Positions 9,464 through 21,800 of a stretch of 64,000 bases of DNA are shown here, one piece after another. Numbering within the stretch: position 1 is the first letter of the stretch; each line of letters opens with the position of its first letter. The stretch is from positions 393,237 to 457,236 of the forward strand of contig WIDE01000001.1 of NCBI GenBank assembly GCA_015039315.1. The letters run 5' to 3'. Source of the stretch: Clavulina sp. PMI_390. Its lineage: Eukaryota > Basidiomycota > Agaricomycetes > Cantharellales > Hydnaceae. The position numbers were made by a program, and so were the translations under genes. The notes beneath the pieces were generated by a model. It made no database searches. It saw only the letters and a program-made list of their open reading frames with translations, and had not been told where the DNA came from.

Positions 9464-11973
9464 ATGGCCACAATCGGAATTGACTTTGGTCAGTACATGC
9501 ATACCCTCATCTCTTTCGTCATGCAGCTTTTTCACATCCCTTTGACCTACCCTTCTGTCTGTGTGCAACGTTTCCGCATCGTGCAGGCACCTCCCACAGC
9601 TGTGTCACCGTTCTGAGGAACGAGCAGCCAGAGGTTATCCCCAATGACTACGGCAACAGCACCACTGCTTCTTGGATCAGCTTCGACTCTGCATCAAAGT
9701 CTGTCGTTGGCGATTCCGCCAAAGACACTGCGTCAACCAATCCAAAGGCGACCATCTCATCTCTAAAAGCCATCCTCGGCCGTCGATTCCGCGACCCATT
9801 CGTCAAAAACTTTAAGAACTCGGTCCAGTACAACATTGTGGACCAGGCTGGTCTACCCCATGTCCGTCTAGATTACAAATCGAAGGAGGGGAAAGATTGC
9901 ACACTGGTGGTAGGTGTCGTTCTCTCTCACCGCCCTGTGGTGTCAGCACGACTCATCTTCACACTGACCTTGATGACGATCCCCCTTTCCATGATCCTTT
10001 GCACAACAGTCCATGGAGAATGCGGCGAGCCGCCTCTTCTCAGAGTTCAAACGAGCAGCTGAGTCACCGCCCTGTGGCGTCAGCACGACCCATCTTCACA
10101 CTGACCTGGATGATCCCCTTTCCATGATCCTTTTGCACAACAGTCCATGGAGAATGCGGCGAGCCGCCTCTTCTCAGAGTTCAAACGAGCAGCTGAGCTG
10201 CATCTTCGCACTCCTGTCAGAGGCGCTGTCATTACTAGCCCCGTCTACTTTGGTGCATCGCAACGCGACGCACTTCGCAGAGCCGCCGAAAACGCTGGCC
10301 TTCAGGTCCCCCGCATCATCCACGAGTCCAGCGCAATCCTTGCCATGTATGCTCTACACCGCGATCAGGATGCGGAACCCGCCAATGTCGCCGTCGTTGA
10401 CTTTGGTGCCGGGTCCATCCAGGTCACGATTGCTGCGATCGCCGAGGGTGTGATCGAAACCAGGAGTGTCTATGGATCGCCAGACGTTGGTGGCGACAGC
10501 ATCGATCTGAGGTTGTTGGACTATGTCATCAGTAAAGTGCATCGAGCCTGGAATATCGGTATGTTCAAATTTACTATATATTGTCACTGCCACCCGTTGC
10601 CCACCCTCGCTATCATCCCTACAGACCTTCGAAGAGATCCGCCAGCTCACCGACGCCTCCGCACCGCTTGTGAACGTGCGAAGCGCCAACTGTCTTCCAT
10701 GTCTGAAACCGACATCCACATCGAGAACCTCGCTGGAGGCCAAAACCTGGATATGACCATCACCCGTGCTCAGCTTGAGTACCTATGTGACGATCTCTTC
10801 TTCACGATCACAAATACCCTCGAAGTTGCCCTTGGTAATGCCAGGTTGCCTCAATCTGCCATCTCTGAGGTGCTGCTCGTCGGAGGATCAGCGAAGATGC
10901 CCAAGGTGCAGCATTTAGTCCGTGACTATTTCCAGAGGGACCCGATCGATTTGGACGAGATGGACCTGGATCCCAGCTGCCTGGTCGCGCTGGGAGCGGC
11001 GCTTCTGAGCGTTCCTCCTGAGGAATCCCCACTAGCTGCCGCGGGCCTGGCAGAAGTCGAGGTTCTGGAACGGACTATTGGGTGAGTATTACTTTATCTT
11101 ATATACGGCATGATCGATTGCCCTTCCCTTGTCTCCTTTTGTGCTGAGTATAGTTTGCCCCTGATCCCGTAGTGTGGAAACCCTCGGTGGTGCATTCTTC
11201 CCCATTGCGCGGAGGAACTCCCCTCTTCCTCTGAAAGAGACGCGCACGTTCGTCTCTACCCACGAGGAACAAACACGTTTCATCGTCCGCGTGTTTGAGG
11301 GTGATCAGGGCCACATCACTGCCAACACCCTCCTCACCTCTTTCGAAGTCACCGGCATCGACTCTCCGATGGAAGATGGCTCCCCTCCTCCGCGAGCGGC
11401 GAACGGAGCTCCCCACGAGATTGACGTGACGGTCGAAGTGGATGAAAATCACCAGGTCAAGGTGTACGCAACGCACAACCCGTCAAACCGGAACATTGGG
11501 TTTGAGCTCTGCGATGACGTGCTGCTCTACGACTGGAGCACGCAGTTCACCAACGGTCCACCAGGTCCTATGAAGCTCATGGAAGTTTCTGTGCCGTGGA
11601 CTCCCGCAAGATGTAAGGCTTGTGTTCTTTGCCACTTTGTAATATATCTCTGCCGATCAACATCTCACTCTTTCTCTTCTACTTAGGGCGGGCTAACACG
11701 CTCCCCGTCTCTCGCTCTACCGCGCCGACTCCACCGCCACGAGTAATGGCCACTCCCGATCCATCCCGCATTGAGCTAGAACGATACGCGACTCGATTAC
11801 GGGACGCTTCATCACGGCTGAATGATGCCTCGGTTGCCGCCCTGGAATATGCTCGGAATGGTAGTGGAGGGGCGAACGGTATGGATGTGAACGGGAGACC
11901 ACCGTCACGGGCAGCGCCCAGTGTTCATCACGGGAAGCTAATGGAGTTGAGAGAGCTGTGCAGGTTAGTATGA
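9464..11973 (+). CDS. atypical Hsp70-family chaperone
   Basis: Six exons (9464-9488, 9587-9909, 10144-10558, 10625-11081, 11173-11612, 11687-11973) give 648 residues in one frame. MATIGIDFGTSHSCVTVL is the Hsp70 phosphate-1 motif; AVVDFGAGSIQVTI replaces the usual DLGGGTFDVSI phosphate-2 motif; LLVGGSAKMPKVQ is the adenosine motif. A diverged substrate-binding part follows (TIGVETLGGAFFPIARRN to about residue 560), with a helical tail. There is no C-terminal EEVD and no signal peptide, so a cytosolic non-canonical member, perhaps Ssz1-like, is likely. A 137-bp duplication spans the second intron acceptor. The acceptor at 10143 keeps the frame; using the upstream copy at 10009 does not. The final exon is read through to the first stop; a further spliced exon cannot be excluded. 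Confidence 0.9.
9928..10197 (+). repeat. tandem duplication spanning an intron-exon boundary
   Basis: Copy 1 is 9928-10064 and copy 2 is 10065-10197, head to tail. Each holds the 3' part of the second Hsp70 intron, a splice acceptor and the first 54 nt of the next exon. The 63 nt from GCACAACAG onward are identical in both copies, while the intronic halves differ by several substitutions and small indels. Confidence 0.9.
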
Positions 11974-12964
11974 TGCTCATTCCCATCGCTTTTGGTTCCT
12001 TGTCCCCTGCTTGTTATTCCACTTAGTATTTCCGCCAACTTTGTGTTTCCCATTCACGAATTCTGCATTGTGTCTTCCTTCGCATTCGTCTGTTGTGATG
12101 ACTTTTTTTTCTTCATTCTTCGTATGATACTTTCTTTCTATCCACTGCCCTGCACCTTGTGTGTGTTATCTCATCCGCTTTCTCCTCTCGCGTCGCCTCC
12201 CTCACTTGCATGTGCATCCTGACTTTGCCCCGCCTTCTCTCCTCTCTATCCACCATACTTTGAATTCACCATCCTCAATGGCATGTTTTATCCATCAATC
12301 GCAAATCGGTCAGTTCCATTTTAGCGGAGCTTACCGTGGTCGACTCTCCTCCCTCAGGCTCTTCCTCCAAGTCGCGTGGATGACTCCTCAGCTCTCTTGC
12401 TAACGGTCTGACTTTCGCCAACCTTTTTGCTGATATCTTGCTCTTCAAGGATGTGACGGCTCTCTCTACACTAGCTATTGTACTGGTACGATGAGCTAGG
12501 ATATCGTACTCCTCTCGACTTCTTTTGACCCAACCCTCGCTGCGCTCTGCCTGATTCGTTTCTTGGTGATGCTCCACTTCGTGAGATGTGTGTCCTACTT
12601 TCTGAACCAGATGAGCGCGCGTGCATCAATCTTTGTCTTCAATCAGTTCGATCGCTCTAGGTCTTCGACCTCGCTCCTTAGGTGAGGTAGAATGGGTACC
12701 CAGTAGCGGAACAAGATGAATTATGCAATATGTTAATTATGTGTACGATTGACACTCGAGGCGTGAATGATACAGCTTGACCTGCAGGTAGATCAGAGCA
12801 CTGGGTTGTTCATACAACCAAACCTCTTGCCTTTGTCGGATATCACCAAACCCATAAAGAAGTGTAAAAATAAGAAACAAATGCACGATGGAGAAAATCT
12901 GGTTCTTGGCGTCAAGCACGAGATGCAACTAACATCCGAAAGGGCCCCACGCATCGCGACACTC
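11974..12964. other. intergenic, convergent 3' regions
   Basis: T- and C-rich stretches around 12050-12240 look like 3' untranslated sequence of the Hsp70 gene. A minus-strand frame at 12275-12577 encodes a charged peptide without recognised features. I see no supported gene. Confidence 0.4.
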
Positions 12965-15900
12965 TCAAAAGATGGCCGCATCCTGATCAGCAAATCCTTG
13001 AGCAAGGGCGTCCGAGAAATCAAACCCGTCCCCGCCGCCGAAAGAAGTATTGAAGGTGTCGCTCATGTCGACACCTCCAAGGTTGAGGTTTGAAGTGAGC
13101 GATGAGAGATCGAACCCGTTGGTTGGATCACCACCACCTCCTCCTCCTCCACCAGTAAATTGGTTCAAGAAGCCTCCAAAGCCACCACCGCCACTTCCGC
13201 CAGTTGGGTCACCGCCAGTGAGATTGTTGAACTGGTCTTGGAGATTGCCGAAGGTATTGCTCGGGTCGCCCATGTTGAAGTTACCATTGGAGTTGGAAGA
13301 GTTCCCATTGTTCATGGCACTCATGAAGTTATTCATCGTATCTAGAATACCATTTCCGTTGTCTCCACCACCACCGCCGCCACCGCCACCACCGTTCTGC
13401 ATTTGCTGCATTTGTTGCATCTGCAGCTGCAACTGTTGTTGCTGTTGCTGCAGCTGTTGCAGCTGGTGGTTTTGTTGATTATGCTGTTGATGCTGGTGGT
13501 ATTTGTGTATCCCGCTAATAACAGTACTTGCGATAGAGGGTTGGTGGTGCTGTTGAGCATGGCCGTGATTACCACCAACAGGAATCCCGTTGCTTTTGAG
13601 ATAGCCCTTGACTGCGGCAGTGGCTAGGCCACCGATCAAGTTCATAGCAGTGCCTCCAGCACCTCTATTTTGAATATTGTTGTTGGTTGCTGCTGTGGTT
13701 GCAGCGTTGGGCCGCGACGGTCCTCCAGGGTTAGCACCTGGGCGTCCTGGCATACCAGCACCCATCATAGAGATAGGTCGTTGTGCTTGGCCTTGGGAAG
13801 GCAGGCCCTGTGCAGGTGCGGGCACTGACATGCCATTGGTGAAGGATTGCGATGCTGGACGAGTGTTCGCGCCTGGACCTGGTACGGAGCCTTGTGGGTG
13901 GAATGTTACGGGCATGTACCCGTTGCTCACGGCAGTGCCTTGAGGAGAAATCGGAGACGTGGCAGCCGGAGACTGGGCGTATGGGTTCTGGGGAGATTGC
14001 GCTTGGCCCTGGAATTGATAAGGTGTGTTTTTGGGAGGAACAGGTGGGGAGGTCGACGCTCCTGCTCCGGCGTACGTAGTGGGTACGTACCCGTTTGACT
14101 GGGTCGCAGGGGGCGGCATGGTTGCTGCATGATGAGGGTGTGGATGAGCATGAGCATGCTGAGGCTGAGCCTCCGCAGGAGCCCTTGGAGGGAGTGCCGG
14201 GGCGCTGGGGAAGGACGGCTGTGAGCTCTGCTGCTGCTCTTGAACAATGGGGAGCGGAGCAGTATTTGCATGATGGATCGGGGGTCGAGCGTGAAACCCG
14301 GCATTGAGGTGGGTAGCCGAGCCAGCATTTGGGATGTTAGCTGGGGGCGAAGGCTGGGAGTGGGCGGAAGGCGGAGGTGAAGGGTATGACGATGAAGGTG
14401 AGTAAGGGGTGGATCCAGTTTGCGTCGGCGCATAGCTGTCTGGATGATACACTGGTGCCTGATAACTCGATGAGTTGGTCGCATAGTGATTTGCGCTCCA
14501 TGGCTGGGCAGTCCGAGTATCTGTAGCCCCACTGCTACGCCCAGACCTCACACTGGCTGCGTATGAGGCAGCGGTTGTCGTCGAGGGTGCTGCAGGCGCA
14601 GTGGCTGGCGTCATATTCGAAATGGGTGTTTGTGTGATGGAAGGACTCAGATGCGGCATCGTGTTGTCAGTTGGACTCGCAGCTGGGGAGGGGTACTCCA
14701 ACATCGTTGGAAGAGTTGCAGACTGGGAAGACGCTTCCCAAGGGGCGGCTCCCATATCTGGGTGGTATGATACTCTAGTGGATAGTTGATGAGGGGGTGG
14801 TGGTGGAGGCGAAAATTGTGCTCTTGGGATGGTGCGCTGCACCTGTTGTTGCGTCGTCGTGGTAGGTTGCGTTGCAGGGAGCGAAGGTGTCTGCGATACT
14901 CGTGGAGGAGGAGCTATGTAGACGTAGAGAAGAATCAATCAGTCATCGATCGCATCAAGCTTTTGAACATGACGCACCAGGCTGAGCGTATAGCGCGGCA
15001 CCAGGACTCATTGGGCCCCGAGTGGACAATGAAGGTGCATCATAGGTGGACATAGGGCGATTGACCACGTTCTGCTGAGGACGTGGATTCGGAGCAGTTG
15101 GTTGCCGTTGAACGGGAGGCGGACGAGGGTCGGAAGCCGGTACTGGTGGCTGAGGCGAACTGGGAGTAGGAGTAGCAGCATATGGAATTGGATTGGTATC
15201 GAAAGAGGGTTGGGGAGCTGAATGCAAGGTAGAAAAATAAAGCAAACGGTGAGATAACGATCGCCCAAGAAGAATGAGCGTTTACTTACGAGAGGGAATG
15301 GGTGGGGGAGGAGGCGGAGCGGTAACTTGATACATTGGAGGGGCCGGAAGCTCTCTCTGCTGTTGCGGTGGCATGGAGTTGGCTTTCGACGAACCCGCCA
15401 CTACGGAATGCTCTCCATTGCACCCATTGTAGCATCGGCAGGATGGTGTCTGGGATCCGGAGGCACCAGGGGTAGGATTTTGCCAAGAGGCAGGCATGAC
15501 GCTCTTTTCTGACACTGGAGCAGGGGGTGGAGGAGGCGCGACAAATGTGGATGGTCCAGGAACAGGGGCCTGGGCTTGGGCTCCATTGGATTGCTCCATG
15601 AGTGAGTAACCTGGTGGAGGCAAATCATCTGCAAGAGGTTGGGCCTGGGGTGGAGGGGGAGGGTGAGCGACAGCTGCAACCGGAGGAAGAGATGGAGGCG
15701 GTGGTGGTGGAGGGGTAGGGTTGTAGGGTGCAGGTGTAGCCTGGTATTGGGAGGGGGCGGGTCTGGCGGGCGCAATACTGATTGGACGTGCGGCCTGGGC
15801 AGGAGCTGTGTGTGATAGAAACGCAGTTATATGGTAGATCGTGTAAGCGGTCATGTATGCTACTCACGAGGCATTGGTCGGGCAAGAGGTTCAACTGTCA

Positions 15901-16321
15901 TTGTTGGGGTCTGCCCATTGGCAATTGCAGTGGTGACATTAGGGGACCCAGCGCCTCCCGTAGGAGTGGGCGTCACTATGCCTGGCGACAAAGAGTTTGC
16001 GCCATTCGATGGCACGTTCATCGCGACATTAGTGTTATAGAACGCAGCGGTCGAACGAAGGCTGGGTGCTCTGCTCGTGATCGTCGAGGATTGGAGGTAG
16101 TTTGCCAACTTTTGGACGCCCTGCTCAAATCGCACCGCGTCTCTCTTCGAGCCACTTAGATGGTTCCAGAGGTTGAAAAGCTCAAGATTATTGGGCTCGA
16201 GGTTGTGGAGATCACAGAGAGCGACCGAGAGCTTTTGGTTATCCCCTCGCGTTGGTGTGTGCTCGAGCCGCTCCGCGAGCAAGAGACGGATTCTGACGAG
16301 GACCTCGGACGTAGATGCCAT
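12965..16321 (-). CDS. large Pro/Gln/Gly-rich disordered protein
   Basis: Four exons (16321-15868, 15805-15290, 15217-14978, 14913-12965) give 1052 residues in a single frame. Residues 1-100 form the only ordered-looking part, a predicted helical domain (ALCDLHNLEPNNLELFNLW and KRDAVRFEQGVQKLANYL). Long Pro/Ala/Ser/Thr stretches with poly-Pro runs follow. Near residue 830 lies NLIGGLATAAVKGYLKSNG, then a His/Gln tract, a Gln/Met run, a nine-Gly block and an Asn/Gly/Phe-rich end. The composition is prion-like, suiting a scaffold or condensate protein, possibly with an SH3- or WW-binding role through its Pro motifs. I do not recognise a family. AT-rich TATATATAT at 16500-16508 may be its TATA element. 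Confidence 0.8.
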
Positions 16322-17219
16322 CAAGACGACAGATGTTCGAGCGTCCTCAAGTGCCAAGAGGTTTCTGACTCGAAGAGTAAAAAGATGGGGGAACGAAGCA
16401 CAAAAAAGCACTTGATGGTTTGGTTCCTGAAGTATTTAGCTAATAGACTGTCATATGGCGCCTCGAGGGCTCGATCCCGAAGAGGGGGGCTGTGCGCGGC
16501 ATATATATATCCTGCATATCACCTACTTGAAATTGTATCACCTTGCACTGCCAAGGACCTCCCTATCCACCCGCCGCTGATGTTGCACATTCGCCCTTGC
16601 CTTTGTGAATTAGATCCCTGGAAAAAAGGCCTCCAAGGATCAGAGTTCATCACTCGCGATCAGCCAGCTCATCCGAATAGTGGAGAAAGCCAATCTGAAT
16701 CCCCAGCCCGAGAGCGCATTTAATTCCAATGCGACAAAAATAGATAGGTACGAGGTGAAAAAGGGAACGCAAAGGGTGAAACCGCTGTCGGCCCTGCTGC
16801 TATCCTTGACTTCAGGCCAAAGGGGGAAATTTGAGGGAGAAGAGCATGACGTGTGTGGCAACCAAGCTCACGGACCCGAAGCGCTGGTATGGTAGTATAC
16901 GTAACCTCCTATGGAATACGGCGATGTGGGGCAGATGACAACAACTACAACACCCGGAACCGATTAGATGGGCAGCTGTATCGCAAGGTTACAGAAGCGT
17001 ATATCAATGTTGTGGGGTACGACGAGCAGGGGGCTGCCATAGGGACTTAGGTGTCGCTCAAACCCATTAGCGAGACTTTTGACATTCCAAATACTTCAAG
17101 AATGGTTCGGCAGCAGGTATAAAAGCGTCAGGTAGAGAGTGTGGATGAGCGAAATTTCATTCCGAGTGCTTGTGCGACAGCTATTCAAAGGACATTTGAC
17201 TATAATCGCACAACATCGC
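16322..17219. other. intergenic, no gene recognised
   Basis: This holds the upstream region of the Pro/Gln-rich gene and the downstream region of the F-box gene. The plus-strand frame 16160-16723 is mostly the antisense of the first exon of the former. Nothing else stands out apart from the TATATATAT run at 16500. Confidence 0.4.
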
Positions 17220-18812
17220 CTACCAAGTCACAACTTGACGAGGCCTGGTAGGTCGCAAACGATAAAATTCCGCCTGCGCCATGACATCTGTCCTCACCCG
17301 CATCGTCCAATGCGCACCATCACCCAGCCAGAGCTGGACAGTTTTTGTCAAGTCCTCAAGCTCCTCCCATCCAGCCATGACTTCCACGCCATCGCAAACC
17401 TGAATACGCACGAGCTCGAGATAGCGCTTCTTGAACGCGAGAAAGGCGATCCTCCATAGCCGCTTGGATGCTGCTTCCCTCGCGACACCCTCAAGAAACG
17501 CCCGCGCCGCTTCGTGTACAGTAGGCATCGCCAGCACGCCGCTGTATTCATCTCGGCGCGCCCAATCATCGAACATGAGCCACTCGAGCTCTTCGAGAGC
17601 CGTGAGTTCGCAGAGGATGCTCAGTGGGAACTGGGACATGTGTTCCTCGACGTCTGTTGGCCTCTTCGAGCGCGCCAAACGGAGGAAGCGCAGGGACGAA
17701 GGCGCGATGCCGTAACCCCATATGAGGAGAAAGGGAAGTAGAGGAGCAAACTCGATGCGGTCAACGTGTTGGCCGGCTTCCCGATCCCATTTGCGCATTG
17801 GGAGGTAAGGTGATGGTAGGATGTCGTGGGCATCGGAAGGGCCATCCGTCCAGAGGGACAATGTGTCCGTGCGCGCAAGGAGGGCAGGAGTGGGGTAAGA
17901 CACCTCGGTGCAGCATGCGCCTGACGGGATTTCCCGCTGTGTCTTCGTGTGGTGGGTTGGAAAATGGAGAGCGCGGGATCCGTCGAGGTCAACAACAGTC
18001 GATGGGGTGTAAAGCGAGATGCTTTTGAGTGGGCGCTGCACCCCATGCAAGACGAGGCTCGAATAAGATGCAGGTCCGCAAAACTCTTCGATGGACGGGA
18101 GGAGGCATACACTTCTCTCGTCAAAGATCCCATGCTCAGCCTTGAGTGTGGTGGGCAAAGGTGCGGTCCAGAACGGACTTTCGTCACCAATCCTTCTGAT
18201 GCTCAGTCGTCTGATAGATGATTGATCAAGAAGGAATCGATATATCCCCGGCGGAGACGTGAACAGGCTTGCCTCACACTCTAGCTCCTCGAGCTGGAAT
18301 GGTAGCGGGTATGTTAGGGTCTCGAGAGCATGCGCGAGGGACTGTGAAGTTCGAGATGCTTGGTCCGATGTCTGCGAGATATGTATATCGAGCTTTTTCA
18401 GGTTTGGTATCGCTGAAAACACGCGCCTGATCGCACGCATGAGGGTTGCACTAGTAAAAGTTGGCTCGAGTGTCAGGTGCTGGAGATAGAGAGCGCGTTG
18501 GGGACAGCGCAAAAGGGCATTGGCGCGTGCCTGCACTATTTCAAGTGCAGAATTGCGCTCGATGGCCACTCCTGCAGGTGGACAGATGATGAAGTGGCGC
18601 CAGAGGAACGAGTTGGTGAAGTCGTTCAAGCGCTGGCTCAGACATGAGAGGGAAAGGAGAGGATTAGGTTTATAATAAGGGTCCACATCTAGCGCGTCGA
18701 CGATCAGGAGGAGAATCTCAGTGGGCAGGCTGGAAAACAGGTCTTTGGTGCTCTGGTTTGGAGGCTTGGGCTTAGTCCGAGAACGGAAGAACCTAGGTTT
18801 GACGCGGAGCAT
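17220..18812 (-). CDS. F-box protein with diverged repeat region
   Basis: A single uninterrupted exon encodes 530 residues from the first ATG of the frame (upstream residues in the open frame lack an ATG). An F-box-like motif lies near residues 27-75 (FSSLPTEILLLIVDAL followed by LSCLSQRLNDFTNSFLWRHF). The rest has the leucine-spaced pattern of diverged leucine-rich repeats common in large basidiomycete F-box families (LQHLTLEP, PNLKKLDIHIS, LEELECEASL). Such proteins link substrates to SCF ubiquitin ligases through Skp1. The substrate is unknown. Intronless structure is unusual among its neighbours but common in this expanded family. Confidence 0.8.
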   Translation of the reverse strand: MLRVKPRFFRSRTKPKPPNQSTKDLFSSLPTEILLLIVDALDVDPYYKPNPLLSLSCLSQRLNDFTNSFLWRHFIICPPAGVAIERNSALEIVQARANALLRCPQRALYLQHLTLEPTFTSATLMRAIRRVFSAIPNLKKLDIHISQTSDQASRTSQSLAHALETLTYPLPFQLEELECEASLFTSPPGIYRFLLDQSSIRRLSIRRIGDESPFWTAPLPTTLKAEHGIFDERSVCLLPSIEEFCGPASYSSLVLHGVQRPLKSISLYTPSTVVDLDGSRALHFPTHHTKTQREIPSGACCTEVSYPTPALLARTDTLSLWTDGPSDAHDILPSPYLPMRKWDREAGQHVDRIEFAPLLPFLLIWGYGIAPSSLRFLRLARSKRPTDVEEHMSQFPLSILCELTALEELEWLMFDDWARRDEYSGVLAMPTVHEAARAFLEGVAREAASKRLWRIAFLAFKKRYLELVRIQVCDGVEVMAGWEELEDLTKTVQLWLGDGAHWTMRVRTDVMAQAEFYRLRPTRPRQVVTW

Positions 18813-21800
18813 GAGATTCAAAGATGCCTGGAGTGTATCTCCAGCCAAAAGCGTGATGTACAGGGATAGCGAAGAGGGCAGGCTTTGCACGAAAAGGCGG
18901 TGCCGCAGCCGCAACTCTATGTGCAGGTTGAAGTTGGTGGTATTTCAATTTGTCTTACGATTTTGTGGACATGCATCATGCGCCTGACCGTCTCCTTGAT
19001 GCTGAATTACTACAGCGGTTCCAGGAGCGGACCAGTGAGTGTGCCTCTCTTCGAGAGGTAAGGGTGGCAGGAGTATTACGGTGACAGCGTCACGCAATTC
19101 ATTTCAGTTTCTCACGGCTGTTCTGTCGTCTTTGGCCATAAAAATCTTGCAAAAATGGTAATATCTACAAAGTAGTATACCCAACGTGTTTGGGGCCTGC
19201 CTCCAAGCTGAATATTCCCCAATGCAATTTTGACAACTTGTCAATAGGGTTGCTGCTTAGGGTCAGACCGTGAGAGTGTCATTGAGTGAAGTGGATCCAC
19301 AGCAGTGAAAGACTCAGAAAAGTACGAGAAGCGACCATGTGCATGTATGCGACTGGTGTAGCATCAAAAAATGCCTCACTATTGACAGACGGCGCATGGA
19401 CTGCCACGCGTGGATACGACGATACGACGATACGAGCCTCGACCAGCGCGCGCACACCGCTAAACTAGCTGATCAGATCATCGAGCATCGTCGTGAGATA
19501 TCGATGTACTTTTTTCCGTAGTCAGATCCCCGGTGAGGTCATTTTTGGGAGAGTCACCAGTGACAGTGAGGCTGTAGTGTGGCTGACGTCCGCTGCTAAA
19601 CCATTGGCATCCCGTTGGGTTCGTATTTGACATTCTCTCATCAGTCTGGCTTACTGCGGTGGATCTAGGTGCGGATATGATTGGCTGACACTATCTAGCC
19701 CAGACGGATTTTTTCCATCAAAGTGGGGCTTTGGTGGGCGGGTTGTCGTGGCGCTGTGGTCCGCAAAAAAAGAAGTGTCTCGCTGCGGAAAGTACACGAT
19801 GGGGCTTCCAAATTAATTGCTCAAAGTAACCAAGGCCCGCGATGAAGACAAGACTACTTGGCGTCCCTTAACCATGGGCGGCTGGTGGGACTGAGGAAAG
19901 ATGGGATGAGTGGATGGATCATCTCGAAGCGCAGAAGTCGTGGCAGACGCTTGGCCGCTTCGCATTCCAGCCACACTTGTGCTAATTGGGCTGTTCGGAG
20001 AGCAGATCGTGCCGGCAACTTGATCGGTAACTCAATATTGACACGTTCATGCGGTGCCTGTCAACTGTGAGTCAAGACATCAGATGAATGAATTACTGGG
20101 CCCCACTTGTCAAAGTAAGAAGTATAGGCGACTTCTATTATATATCAGCCGCTGACTATTGGGTGAAGCAAAGTACCAGGAATTCACCTAGACCAGAAGC
20201 TTTTAGTCCAGGAGCAGTGTTCAAGCCATGATATCTTTTTGATTCCCGCTTTGCTGTACACGGCAGGATGGATACCGTAAGTCGGACGTGGAGCTGATGG
20301 AAAGAGCTTTACAACTGCCGACCCGCACGTCAAAACGCCAGTCTCGGCTATGGGAAATGATCAAGGAGAAGCTTGCTAGAGGGACGTTGTTGGGGTTCGC
20401 AATCAGGAGGATATAAGATGAGATGGTGCGATATTTGGCCAGAATGATGCCGGGACTCGGATCGGCACTATTTGGAGTGTGTCGCATGAAAGAGACAGGA
20501 CCTGGCAGTTCGCGAGGGGAGTGGAGACGGACTTATTGTGCGGGACCGAAAATCGGGGATCGGAGTTCGCGCTCGCATGGACGTGAGTGGCCGCCCAGCG
20601 CAGACATGGCAGCTCTGCATAGTAAGTGTCATTGCTGGCGCCAAAGACCGACACAGTACGCCAGACCTCGTGGGGTGTTACTCAGACCGTCAATATTGCA
20701 CTCAGATCCCCTCCCCGGGAGCTGCGGAGATCCGAGGACTTAAGCACGCGTGATTATGGCATCTTCTGTGTTGTACGGTGCTGCTTACAGAGGAATGAAA
20801 GGGCCAAGGCTCGTACCAAATACCCTACAACACTGAGCCTCACAACGACCCGCTCCTTTCGGGCTGGGCTGACGAGCCATTAACCTTCTCTTCCACACCC
20901 GAATTACCCTGGGCCGAGCGCTTGTTTCATAATACGATGGCATCTGCCGTCTTGCTCTAACAAACCGACTTTTTCTGTCCTCCCCTAGGCTTATCATAGG
21001 GCGAATGGTGGCCACAAGTTGTTCTTCACGTTTGGCATGAATTCAGACCACACCAGAGGCGGTTTAGCCTGTCGAAATCGCTCAGCATATGACATCTGTG
21101 GGCCCTCCTGTATATTGAACGAAATGAAGCGGCTAGACTCGAGATTAAACAGCGGCCACATTTCCCTGTGGTGGCTAGGTGTTGCTCCGTGTATCAGCCA
21201 AGGCCACTCATCCCACTCGCAATTATAGAGGGATCCGACGGCTCTTCTCGATGTTCTTCTGACGGAGGGCCGCTTTCGCTGGCACCGGTTGGTTGCAGCT
21301 TTGCACATGCTGGGACCACGCATATACAGCCAAGAATTAGCGTCGCCATGAGCGCATGGAATGCAACACGCCCCGGCGATCAAACCAGCGCACTCGACGA
21401 GTCGCGACGAGGGCGCGCGGAAGCCTGCCTGTCAGGATGGAGAATCCTCGAATGCGCAGGATAGAAAGGGGAAAAAAGAATACGGGCGGCCTGCAACTGG
21501 TGATTCCGCGGGGATCGCGCACGATTGGCGATTGAGTGGCAGATCTCAGAGACTTTTTCTTGTCGATTGACTAGTCAGCATCTGTATAGACGGGTGGTGT
21601 CATTGTCCAAAGCCACCAAAAACTCCGACAGCGTGCGCGACTACCCCAGGAGAGAGCCTATTCAGACGGGAATACCGTATGCCATGGAACATGGAAGAAT
21701 AAGAAATTACGAATATGTTTGGAGAATCCTTTTGCCTCGCTCGTATTGCTGCACAGGGCTCCATCGAGTGGTGGCTTCTCAGCATCAGTCATCCGTCGTA

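Noticed and set aside
10013..10453. 146-residue frame entered through the first copy of the duplicated Hsp70 acceptor
   Set aside because: It leaves the Hsp70 frame and loses all family motifs; the second acceptor restores them.
13360..13500. dense CAG/CCACC repeats resembling a microsatellite or CRISPR-like array
   Set aside because: They are codons for poly-Gly and poly-Gln tracts of an intact minus-strand gene; there are no direct repeats with spacers.
16160..16723. 187-residue plus-strand open frame
   Set aside because: Mostly the reverse complement of the first exon of the Pro/Gln-rich gene, whose four-exon frame is intact.
20403..21522. several 60-129 residue frames on both strands upstream of the transporter
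   Set aside because: They overlap each other on both strands, have no recognisable domain and no splice logic.
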